A program made the position numbers and the translations under genes. This document shows positions 26,560-33,906 of a stretch of 64,000 nucleotides of DNA, one piece after another. The notes below the pieces were generated by a model. It was not told the origin of the DNA, ran no database searches, and saw only the letters and a program-made list of their open reading frames with translations. This stretch comes from an uncultured Clostridium sp. (GTDB lineage: Bacteria; Bacillota; Clostridia; Lachnospirales; Lachnospiraceae): NCBI GenBank assembly GCA_900542035.1, contig UQMJ01000002.1, positions 62,001 through 126,000 of the forward strand, in the 5' to 3' direction. Within the stretch, counting starts at the first letter, position 1. Each line of letters starts with the position of its first letter.

Positions 26560-27353
26560 CTGCTGTAAATCTCCTCTGCCCTGCTCTCCAGTTCCTTTTT
26601 CCTGCGGAACTGGCCAAAATATCCAAAGGTTCCGGCACATTTGCTGCAGGTAAATGCATAATAACCATCCCGCTCTGCGTCTGGGTCGTCTAAGTATTCC
26701 ATCGCCTTATCCAGGCAGTCCCAAATCCGGCCATCCCAATCTGGTGGAGCTGCCTGTTCTCCTTCTAAGTCCGATCGGTGCCCCCACGCATCGTACATAC
26801 AGGCCAGATTTACATAAGTAACTGCCAGTTCCATAGAACCCTGGGGCAGCTTTTTCATAATCCCTATTGCTTTTTCATAGTATGTTCCAGCCTGGGCATA
26901 CTCTCCTAAGTCTGCATAAGACAACGCCATATTGTTCGAAAGTCCGGCAAACCGGTAGTCCGCAGGATCCAGCGTACCGCTGTAAGCCCGCCAGGCTTTT
27001 TCATAAAGAGGAAGCGCCTTTTCTGCCTGTCCAAACGCCTTCCAGGTGGTGGCTGCATTGATCCAGGTAGTTCCGGCTGTAACGCCTTCTTTTAAGTCCA
27101 TCTGGTCTAACAGCTCCAGTCCTTCTTCTGCTGCCTGGAGTCCTTCTGACTCTTTTCCCATACTCCGGTAAAGTCCCATCATTTCATTTAGTACCGTCAA
27201 TTCACCGGAACGGTCATTTCCTTTTCTGGCCTTTGAAAGCCAGTATTCCAGATGCTTTTCTGCCTCTTCGGTCTGGTTTTTTGCCAATATCTGATCCAGT
27301 TCTTCTATTACCTGTCTGACCGGAATCCTCATACAATCTTCTTTTTCTAACAT
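26556..27353 (-). CDS. Tetratricopeptide repeat protein
   Basis: This 265-aa all-helical protein contains several TPR units, for example AGTYYEKAIGIMKKLPQG and the preceding LSNNMALSYADLGEYAQ. TPRs bind peptides or partner proteins. There is no signal peptide. AAGGAG lies 5 bases before the ATG at 27353. It overlaps the DUF4037 gene (ATGA), implying a functional pair in which this protein may present or regulate the nucleotidyltransferase. Function unknown. Confidence 0.8.
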   Translation of the reverse strand: MLEKEDCMRIPVRQVIEELDQILAKNQTEEAEKHLEYWLSKARKGNDRSGELTVLNEMMGLYRSMGKESEGLQAAEEGLELLDQMDLKEGVTAGTTWINAATTWKAFGQAEKALPLYEKAWRAYSGTLDPADYRFAGLSNNMALSYADLGEYAQAGTYYEKAIGIMKKLPQGSMELAVTYVNLACMYDAWGHRSDLEGEQAAPPDWDGRIWDCLDKAMEYLDDPDAERDGYYAFTCSKCAGTFGYFGQFRRKKELESRAEEIYSR

Positions 27354-27431
27354 GGCTGCTCCTTTTCACAATCTGTCTGCTGGCTTCTATTATATTCGAT
27401 TTTTCTATTTCCTACAACTGAGAAATCAGGT

Positions 27432-27474
27432 AAAAAAAGACGCTGCTGGTTCCGTTTTGGAAAGCAACGTCTTT
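27432..27474 (-). terminator. Terminator after the small gene at 27513
   Basis: AAAGACGTTGCT and AGCAGCGTCTTT pair with one G-U; the loop also contains TTCC/GGAA; seven T follow on the minus strand. Confidence 0.9.
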
Positions 27475-27512
27475 GGTATCCTGTTTTTATATTATGCTTT
27501 TATATTGTGTCT

Positions 27513-27650
27513 CTAAACTGCAGTAACTCCTTCTTGAAGCATACGCTGAACCTCACGTTTCAGCTGTCTCTCCAAATTCCACTCGGTTAAACGATAGCTG
27601 CCTATGGTATAGAGTAAATGATAACATCTTTTTTTAATCTGATTCATCAT
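27513..27650 (-). CDS. Small basic protein of 45 residues
   Basis: An ATG-ATG start 7 bases after GAGGTG opens a 45-codon frame (beginning MMNQIKKRCYHLLYTIGSYR) that stops at 27513 and is followed 39 bases later by a strong terminator. The product is basic and helical with no membrane segment. The combination of ribosome binding site, frame and terminator supports a real gene, but I recognise no family. The rest of the 27354-27775 interval holds nothing else evident. Confidence 0.5.
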   Translation of the reverse strand: MMNQIKKRCYHLLYTIGSYRLTEWNLERQLKREVQRMLQEGVTAV

Positions 27651-27774
27651 ATGCATTCACCTCGAATCTCTTAGACTTGTTTTTATTTACAAGCATAGTG
27701 TAGCATATTTTCTTTGTCTATATATTAAAAAAATCTGAAGGTTTGCTTGCAATTTTTGTATAGATCTTAACATT

Positions 27775-30105
27775 TTAGAAAATTATCCCAATGTGGTAAA
27801 CTGCAAATGCTGCAATCCAGGCAATCAGGCACTGCCCCACTACCATGGCAACCGCCCATTTCGTTCCCAGTTCCCGTTTGACAGAAGCAATCGCCGCTAC
27901 ACAAGGGGTATATAACAGGCAGAATACCAGAAGCGCAGCCGCCCCAACTGTCGTTAAGCTTTCCTGCAAAGCCGCTGTACTTCCAAACAATACCGTCAGG
28001 GAAGATACTACGCTTTCTTTTGCCAGGAATCCGGAAATCAGGGCCGTAACAATTCTCCAGTCTCCGAAACCAACCGGAATAAAAATCGGAGCCAGCGCGC
28101 CTGCTGCCAGAGCCAGAATACTGTTCTGGGAATCGGATACCATATTCAGACTCATATCAAAATTCTGCAGGAACCAGATCACGATGGTTGCAATAAAAAT
28201 GACGGTAAACGCCCTCTGCAGAAAATCTTTCGCTTTCTCCCACAAAAGATGGAATACGTTTTTGGCCCCTGGCATACGGTAATTCGGCAGTTCCATTACA
28301 AAGGGAACCGCTTCTCCTTTAAATGCAGTCTTTTTAAAAATCAAAGCCATTACAATTCCCATAACAATTCCAAATACGTATAGGGCAATCATAACCAGCG
28401 CCCCATGTTTCGGGAAAAATACTGCTGTAAAGAAGGCGTAAATCGGCAGCTTTGCCGTACAGCTCATAAATGGCGTCAGCAAAATAGTCATCTTTCTGTC
28501 ACGTTCAGACGGCAGCGTCCGGCTTGCCATAACGCCTGGAACCGTACATCCAAATCCAATCAGCATTGGAACAATGCTTCTTCCGGAAAGTCCCAGTTTT
28601 CTTAACAGCTTGTCCATAATGAACGCTACTCTGGCCATGTAGCCGCTGTCCTCCAGCAAAGACAGGAAGAAAAACAGGGTTACGATAATCGGAAGGAAGC
28701 TTAATACGCCGCCTACACCGCTGAAAATTCCATCAATTACTAAAGAGTGAAGGACACCGCTGATATTGGCGGCCTGCATAGCGGCATCCGCTGCGTCTGT
28801 TAATAAAGTAATTCCACTTTCCAGAATCCCCTGCAAGAAAGCGCCGATGACATTGAAGGTCAGCCAGAATACGATTCCCATAATTCCGATAAATGCCGGT
28901 ATTCCTGTATATTTCCCAGTAAGGAACTGATCGATCTTTCTGCTGCGGATTCGTTCTTTGCTTTCCTTCGGCTTAATTACCGTTTCACTGCAGACATCTT
29001 CTATGTAGTCAAAACGCATCTGGGCAACTGCAGCCGCCCGATCCATTCCGGTTTCTTCTTCTGTCTGTCTGGCAATATCTTCCAATATTCTTTGTTCATT
29101 GGCTGTCAGTCTTAATTTCTCCAGAATCTGGGCATCGCCTTCCATAATCTTACTGGCTGCAAATCGGACCGGAATCCCTTCTCTTTCCGCATGGTCCTCA
29201 ATCAAATGCATAACCGCATGGATTCCTCTGTGAATTCCTTCTGTACGTTTACAGAAATCTGTATCCAGCGGACATTCCTGATATTTTGCCACGTGAATTG
29301 CATGACGGATTAATTCTTCAATCCCTTCCCCTTTTGCCGCCGAAATCGGGATAACCGGAACGCCAAGAGCTTCCTCCATTTCATTGACCAGAACAGAACC
29401 GTCGTTTTCTCTTAGCTCATCCATCATATTCAGCGCAACTACCATGGGAAATCCCAGCTCCAGAAGCTGCATGGTAAGGTAAAGATTTCTCTCAATATTG
29501 GTAGCGTCTACAATATTAATAATTCCTTTTGGCTTTTCCCTGATTACAAACTCTCGTGTTACGATTTCCTCACTGCTGTAAGGAGACATGGAATAGATGC
29601 CTGGCAAGTCTGTAATCAGTGTATTTTCATGTCCTCTTATCACGCCGTCTTTTCTGTCTACCGTTACTCCAGGGAAATTTCCTACGTGCTGCTTGGAACC
29701 GGTTAACTGGTTAAAGAGTGTAGTTTTTCCGCAGTTCTGGTTTCCTACCAGGGCAAAGGTCAGAGTTTCGCCGTCCGGAAGAGGCTTTTCTTCTTTCCGG
29801 TTGTGATATTTTCCTCCCTCTCCATAGCCTGGGTGGTGTTTTTCCCGATTTTTTCTTTTCTTTTCTACGCTTTTAGGCTTATGCGGCTGACTGATTTCAA
29901 TGTTTCCAGCGTCCTCCAGACGGATAGTAAGTTCATATCCATGAATCCGCAGCTCGATGGGATCTCCCATCGGTGCATATTTTACAACGGTTACTTCCGT
30001 TCCCTGTATTAATCCCATGTCCAGAAAGTGCTGGCGCAAAGCGCCGGAACCGCCTACTGCAAGTATAGTAGCTGTACTTCCGATTGACAATTCGCTTAGT
30101 TTCAT
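27775..30105 (-). CDS. feoB: FeoA-FeoB fusion, ferrous iron transporter
   Basis: In this 776-aa protein residues 1-75 are a FeoA (SH3-like) domain, joined by a Lys/His-rich linker (about 73-110) to FeoB. The G-protein part starts with the P-loop GNQNCGKTTL (121-130) and shows GNFPGVTVDRKDG and TDLPGIYSMSP. The membrane gate regions follow with the conserved IVPMLIGFGCTVPG and the FMSCTAKLPIYAFF segment. It imports Fe2+ under anaerobic conditions. A TTAG-N6-CTAA palindrome lies 20 bases upstream of the start and suggests iron-dependent repression. A second, unfused Feo system is encoded at 33.7-36.2 kb. Confidence 0.95.
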   Translation of the reverse strand: MKLSELSIGSTATILAVGGSGALRQHFLDMGLIQGTEVTVVKYAPMGDPIELRIHGYELTIRLEDAGNIEISQPHKPKSVEKKRKNREKHHPGYGEGGKYHNRKEEKPLPDGETLTFALVGNQNCGKTTLFNQLTGSKQHVGNFPGVTVDRKDGVIRGHENTLITDLPGIYSMSPYSSEEIVTREFVIREKPKGIINIVDATNIERNLYLTMQLLELGFPMVVALNMMDELRENDGSVLVNEMEEALGVPVIPISAAKGEGIEELIRHAIHVAKYQECPLDTDFCKRTEGIHRGIHAVMHLIEDHAEREGIPVRFAASKIMEGDAQILEKLRLTANEQRILEDIARQTEEETGMDRAAAVAQMRFDYIEDVCSETVIKPKESKERIRSRKIDQFLTGKYTGIPAFIGIMGIVFWLTFNVIGAFLQGILESGITLLTDAADAAMQAANISGVLHSLVIDGIFSGVGGVLSFLPIIVTLFFFLSLLEDSGYMARVAFIMDKLLRKLGLSGRSIVPMLIGFGCTVPGVMASRTLPSERDRKMTILLTPFMSCTAKLPIYAFFTAVFFPKHGALVMIALYVFGIVMGIVMALIFKKTAFKGEAVPFVMELPNYRMPGAKNVFHLLWEKAKDFLQRAFTVIFIATIVIWFLQNFDMSLNMVSDSQNSILALAAGALAPIFIPVGFGDWRIVTALISGFLAKESVVSSLTVLFGSTAALQESLTTVGAAALLVFCLLYTPCVAAIASVKRELGTKWAVAMVVGQCLIAWIAAFAVYHIGIIF

Positions 30106-30124
30106 CTATATCTCCTCTCATGTA

Positions 30125-30138
30125 TTAGTCTCGTCTAA
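30125..30138. promoter_or_regulatory. TTAG-N6-CTAA palindrome upstream of feoAB fusion
   Basis: TTAGTCTCGTCTAA matches the half-site pattern TTAG-N6-CTAA found at four other places next to iron genes in this window. It lies between the predicted -10 (30156-30161) and the start codon. It is a candidate operator for a DtxR-type repressor. Confidence 0.65.
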
Positions 30139-30155
30139 CTTTTTTTACATTTTTC

Positions 30156-30183
30156 ATTTTACCACAGTTTTCAAACTAATCAA
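30156..30183 (-). promoter_or_regulatory. Promoter of the feoAB fusion gene
   Basis: TTGATT and TAAAAT with a 16-bp spacer on the minus strand, about 50 bases before the ATG. Confidence 0.55.
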
Positions 30184-30278
30184 GCCTTCCCTTTCTGACA
30201 AACGTTTTTCAGCATTTTTTACAAAGAGGCGCTCGGAAACATTATCAAAATTCTGCCAATGATACGAAAGAAACTATG

Positions 30279-30323
30279 AAAAAACAAGTACAGTGACAAT
30301 CCAAAATGACTGTCACTGTACTT
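30279..30323 (-). terminator. Terminator of the P-type ATPase operon
   Basis: AAGTACAGTGACA and TGTCACTGTACTT form a perfect 13-bp stem; on the minus strand TTGTTTTTTC follows. It begins 3 bases past the ATPase stop codon. Confidence 0.92.
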
Positions 30324-30325
30324 GC

Positions 30326-32413
30326 TTAAACTTCTTCTATTTCCGGAAGGTTTTGCATACTTTGCAAACTGATCGCTACCGTGGAAATATTATGGAACAT
30401 TGCAGTAGTCGTAGGCTGTATGATTCCTCCTACTCCTAAAAGAATCAATCCTGTGTTAATCCCTACTATTTCTTTATAATTTCTGTTTATCTTTTTCATC
30501 ATTGCCTGACTGAGCTGCTTCAATCGAACAATCTGATACAAATTATCTGCTGATATGGTAATGTCTGCAATTTCCCTGGCAAGTTCTGCTCCATCGCTGA
30601 CTGCAATTCCTGCGTCCGCCGCTGAAAGTGCCGGAGAATCGTTGATTCCATCCCCTACCATGACCACTTTCTTTCCTTTTGCTTTTTCCTTCTCAATAAA
30701 CCTGGCTTTGTCTTCTGGCAATACCTCTGAGTAATACTCATCTACGCCTACCTGTTTGGCAACAGACGCTGCTGTACGCTCGCTGTCTCCTGTCATCATA
30801 ACAACTTTCTGAAACCCTGCCGCTTTCAAAGCCCTTATCACGCCGGCACTTTCCTCTCGCAATGGATCTTCAATGCAGATAACCGCTGCGAGTACGCCGT
30901 CTATAGCCAGATATAAATGAGAATATTCTGCCGGAAGATTTTCGAACCGTTCCTGATAGTTCTCCAAAACAATACATTTTTCATCCTCAAAAACAAAATG
31001 GGCGCTTCCTATCAAGACGCGTTTTTCCTCTATACTAGAAGAAATGCCATGCGCTACGATATACTCCACTTTTGAGTGCATTTCCTCATGCTCAAGTCCT
31101 GCCTTTTTTGCAGCAGATACTACTGCCTTTGCCATAGAATGCGGAAAATGTTCCTCCAGGCAGGCTGCTATACGAAGCAGCTCATTTTCGCTTGTTTCAC
31201 AAAATGAAACTACCATTTTCACAACAGGCTTTGCTTCTGTAAGCGTACCTGTTTTATCCAGCACAATTGTTTCTGCCTCTGCAACGGATTCTAAAAATTT
31301 GCCGCCCTTTACTGTAATACCATAGGAACCTGCCTGACGAATTGCAGACAGTACCGCAATCGGCATTGTTAGTTTTAAGGCACAGGAAAAATCCACCATA
31401 AGCACCGCTAACGCTTTCGTGATATTTCGTGTAAAGAGCCATGTAAGAGCTGTTCCTGCGAAGGTTACCGGCACTAATTGATCTGCCAGCCGTTCTGCTT
31501 TTCCTTCCAGCGAAGATTTCAGTTTTTCAGACTCTTCAATCATCCCGACAATCTTTTCATACCGCGAGGAACCTCCGGCTTTTTTTACAATAAAGGTAAG
31601 TTCTCCTTCTTCCAGAACACTTCCTGCATAAACATATCCTCCTGCAGTTTTTAAAGTCGGAAGCGGTTCACCTGTCAAGGAAGACTGATTTACCAATCCT
31701 TCTCCTTCGGATACTATCCCATCAAAAGGAATAACCGTTCCCATATGTACTATGATCGTGTCGCCTTCTGTAATTTTTCCGGAATCAACAAGCACTTCCT
31801 GCTCTCCACTTTTCAGCCAGACCTTCGACACATTCAAAGACATACTGCGAGCCAGATCTCCTACGGATTTCTTATGAGTCCACTCTTCCAGTGTCTCTCC
31901 TACTCCCAGCAAAAACATGATCGATGCAGCTGTCTTAAAATCACCTCGCAAAACGGAAATACCGATAGCAGATGCATCTAATACTGCAACTTCCAGTTTC
32001 TTTCTGGCAAAGCTTTTCCAGCCTTCTTTCAGATAATGTACAGCCTTCCATAAAACCACTGCTTTTCTAACCGGATATGGCAAAAGAATTTTTCCGGCAT
32101 AATGAAAGAAGACTTGACCCATCAATTTTTCCTGATAAGTATCATTTAACTGTCTTCCGGAATTTTCTAACACCTCATCTGGAACTTTTACAGACGTATA
32201 TCGGAATTTTCTTAAAGCCTGAATCAACAGCTCTCGTTTTCCTGAAAAGCAAACGCAGGCATCGGCCGTCCTTCTATAAACCTTTGCCTGCGTGACATAT
32301 TCCAGCGTATTCAGGTAATACAGTAATGTATCAGCCTCTTGATAAGACATTTGTTTCTGTTCTATATGAATACGGATTCTTCCTGGAATCTCATGCTTTA
32401 TAATAAATTTCAA
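30326..32413 (-). CDS. P1B-type heavy-metal ATPase with SCA motif
   Basis: This 695-aa membrane pump has an N-terminal ferredoxin-like domain without CxxC (about 1-80), an actuator domain with LTGEP (near 247-251), the phosphorylation site DKTGTLTE (Asp386) and the hinge GDGINDSPALSAAD. The metal-gating helix that usually carries CPC or SPC reads DFSCALKLTMPIA (residues 341-353). The ATPase gene follows the 98-aa partner gene directly. The iron-gene neighbourhood suggests a role in exporting iron or another divalent metal, but substrate cannot be read from the sequence. Confidence 0.9.
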   Translation of the reverse strand: MKFIIKHEIPGRIRIHIEQKQMSYQEADTLLYYLNTLEYVTQAKVYRRTADACVCFSGKRELLIQALRKFRYTSVKVPDEVLENSGRQLNDTYQEKLMGQVFFHYAGKILLPYPVRKAVVLWKAVHYLKEGWKSFARKKLEVAVLDASAIGISVLRGDFKTAASIMFLLGVGETLEEWTHKKSVGDLARSMSLNVSKVWLKSGEQEVLVDSGKITEGDTIIVHMGTVIPFDGIVSEGEGLVNQSSLTGEPLPTLKTAGGYVYAGSVLEEGELTFIVKKAGGSSRYEKIVGMIEESEKLKSSLEGKAERLADQLVPVTFAGTALTWLFTRNITKALAVLMVDFSCALKLTMPIAVLSAIRQAGSYGITVKGGKFLESVAEAETIVLDKTGTLTEAKPVVKMVVSFCETSENELLRIAACLEEHFPHSMAKAVVSAAKKAGLEHEEMHSKVEYIVAHGISSSIEEKRVLIGSAHFVFEDEKCIVLENYQERFENLPAEYSHLYLAIDGVLAAVICIEDPLREESAGVIRALKAAGFQKVVMMTGDSERTAASVAKQVGVDEYYSEVLPEDKARFIEKEKAKGKKVVMVGDGINDSPALSAADAGIAVSDGAELAREIADITISADNLYQIVRLKQLSQAMMKKINRNYKEIVGINTGLILLGVGGIIQPTTTAMFHNISTVAISLQSMQNLPEIEEV

Positions 32414-32710
32414 TTATGCTTCCCCTGTTTCAGAATCAACATGATCTTCAATAATTTCTTCCTGTACAGCGGCCGCTTCTTCTGCTGCACGTTTCTCGTT
32501 AATCTGCTTTGCTTCTGCCAGAATATCCTCTGCATTTTCCTGAATGGTTTCTGCAGTCTTCATGACGCAATCTTTGGCTCTAAGAACTGCCGCAGTTCCT
32601 TCCACATATACTTTTTTCGCATCCTTACTAGCAAGAATTTTCACACCTGCTGTTCCAAATAATACTCCGCCTGCAAACAATGCAAGATTTTTTACTTTTA
32701 AACCATCCAT
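32414..32710 (-). CDS. Small membrane-anchored protein, DUF6110-like
   Basis: This 98-aa protein has one N-terminal hydrophobic, glycine-rich helix (NLALFAGGVLFGTAGVKILA) and a long charged helical tail rich in Ala, Glu and Lys. Its stop codon directly abuts the ATG of the P1B ATPase gene, so it is very likely a dedicated partner, perhaps a stabiliser or metal-handling accessory. I believe this corresponds to DUF6110, proteins often found next to such ATPases, though I could not check. Confidence 0.75.
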   Translation of the reverse strand: MDGLKVKNLALFAGGVLFGTAGVKILASKDAKKVYVEGTAAVLRAKDCVMKTAETIQENAEDILAEAKQINEKRAAEEAAAVQEEIIEDHVDSETGEA

Positions 32711-32730
32711 ATGTATCCTCCATTTTTATC

Positions 32731-32811
32731 TTATTTATGTTTTTTTCCGGTATAGAATAACATGACAAGACACACAATCATTGCCCATGCCCAAAATTTA
32801 TGCTGCTTCAT
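32731..32811 (-). CDS. 26-residue single-helix membrane peptide, DUF6219-like
   Basis: A frame of 26 codons starts with ATG at 32811 after AGAGGTGATAG and encodes MKQHKFWAWAMIVCLVMLFY followed by a short basic tail. It is one hydrophobic helix with positive ends. It is the first gene after a strong promoter and precedes the DUF6110-like and ATPase genes by 20 bases, so it is most likely a third component of that operon. It was too short for standard gene calling. The DUF6219 assignment is from memory of similar peptides. Confidence 0.65.
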   Translation of the reverse strand: MKQHKFWAWAMIVCLVMLFYTGKKHK

Positions 32812-32837
32812 TCTATCACCTCTCTTCGATTTTTTTT

Positions 32838-32866
32838 ATTATATTCCCTCATCTATGCATCGTCAA
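32838..32866 (-). promoter_or_regulatory. Promoter of the P1B ATPase operon
   Basis: TTGACG, a 17-bp spacer and TATAAT on the minus strand, 26 bases upstream of the 26-residue peptide gene. No TTAG-N6-CTAA site is seen here, unlike the Feo genes. Confidence 0.8.
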
Positions 32867-32940
32867 AGCATTTCTCTTTTAATGAAATATTTTCTCAATA
32901 AATGGCAGAATTAAATATATCCCCAGTTTCCTTCCATTTA

Positions 32941-33585
32941 TCATTGTTCTGCTTGTCTTTCCATGTATCCTTTCAATTTATCAAAACTTTCATCCGATAA
33001 GATATGTTCCAACATACAAGCCTCTTTTTCTGCCTGCTGTTGCTCAACTCCTGCCTCTACCAGAATTTTTTTGAAAAAGGTGTGTCTGGTAAATAGTTTG
33101 TCTGCTAATCTCATTCCTTTTGACGTTAGGCAAAGTCTTCCATATGCTTTCTTTTTCACATACCCCTTTTCCTCCAATACGTTTACCGCTGCTGTAACAC
33201 TTGGTTTTGATCGTCCCATCAACTCCGCAATCTGAATATTACGCACTCTCATCTGCTGCCTCTGAAGTAAATAAATGGTTTTCAGATAATCTTCCATTGA
33301 CTGCCCTAGCTGCATAACAGCTTTCTCTTTTTCTTCCACAACATCTTCTTCATACTGAATTTCATACATTTTATTTCTGCGGATCGCCCCTATCTGTTCT
33401 AGTGAACTTATCATTCGATACACCGTTGCAATTCCAATCGTAGGATCTCTTTTTACTGCCTTATAATAAATTTCTTTACAGCAGACACAATCTTCTTCTA
33501 AAATAATATCCAAAAGCATTTTTCTCTGTGCTGTAATACGGCCTCCGCACGCTCTTAGCTTACGAAAAATTGTCTCTTTTTCCAT
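32941..33585 (-). CDS. Fur-like/DtxR-like fusion regulator
   Basis: This 214-aa protein joins two metalloregulator DNA-binding units. Residues 1-80 match the winged helix of Fur (GGRITAQRKMLLDIILEE, then IGIATVYRMISSLEQIGAIR) but the Fur metal/dimer domain is missing. Residues 95-214 match DtxR/MntR: SMEDYLKTIYLLQ, the recognition helix GRSKPSVTAAVNVLEEKGYV and the dimer helices with ACMLEHILSDESFD; there is no SH3-like domain. The start at 33585 has a weak ribosome site. Alternatives are GTG at 33633 behind GGGGGG, or 33675, which lies inside a hairpin and is unlikely. It sits between the ATPase operon and a Feo operon. Confidence 0.82.
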   Translation of the reverse strand: MEKETIFRKLRACGGRITAQRKMLLDIILEEDCVCCKEIYYKAVKRDPTIGIATVYRMISSLEQIGAIRRNKMYEIQYEEDVVEEKEKAVMQLGQSMEDYLKTIYLLQRQQMRVRNIQIAELMGRSKPSVTAAVNVLEEKGYVKKKAYGRLCLTSKGMRLADKLFTRHTFFKKILVEAGVEQQQAEKEACMLEHILSDESFDKLKGYMERQAEQ

Positions 33586-33665
33586 TTGTGTTCTGGTAAA
33601 ATCTAAGTTTTCATTTTTCTGGCAGCTTCTCACAGACTTCCCCCCATTTCCTGCCTTTTTATGCC

Positions 33666-33698
33666 AAAAGCCCACACCTTCCTAGGGTGCAGGCTTTT
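33666..33698 (-). terminator. Terminator of the second Feo operon
   Basis: AAAAGCCCACACC and GGGTGCAGGCTTTT pair with a small internal loop. On the minus strand the stem ends in TTTT, 12 bases after the FeoB-associated protein stop. The symmetric A/T tracts could allow action on both strands. Confidence 0.75.
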
Positions 33699-33709
33699 CC
33701 TGAAATTTC

Positions 33710-33886
33710 CTATTTTTCTGCACTATGGCATCCGCAATGACACACTGTATGTCCTTCTTTTCCCGAGCATTTCCCTGCAGATGGGCAGCCTATACATTTA
33801 ACACCGCTTTTTTTTGCCTTCCATATATAAGCAGACGCAGCGCCTACAATTAACAGTATGATACCTATTACCAATAAATCTGCCAT
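33710..33886 (-). CDS. FeoB-associated Cys-rich membrane protein
   Basis: This 58-aa protein has one N-terminal membrane helix (LLVIGIILLIVGAASAYIWK) and a cytoplasmic Cys/His-rich tail with CIGCPSAGKC and CHCGCH, the FeoB_associated pattern. It follows feoB by 20 bases and probably assists Fe2+ uptake or reduction. The start at 33886 follows AAAGGA; a longer frame upstream overlaps feoB and is not coding. A second copy of the family is encoded at 53893-54054. Confidence 0.88.
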   Translation of the reverse strand: MADLLVIGIILLIVGAASAYIWKAKKSGVKCIGCPSAGKCSGKEGHTVCHCGCHSAEK

Positions 33887-33906
33887 ATGCCATTGTCCTT
33901 TCTTTT

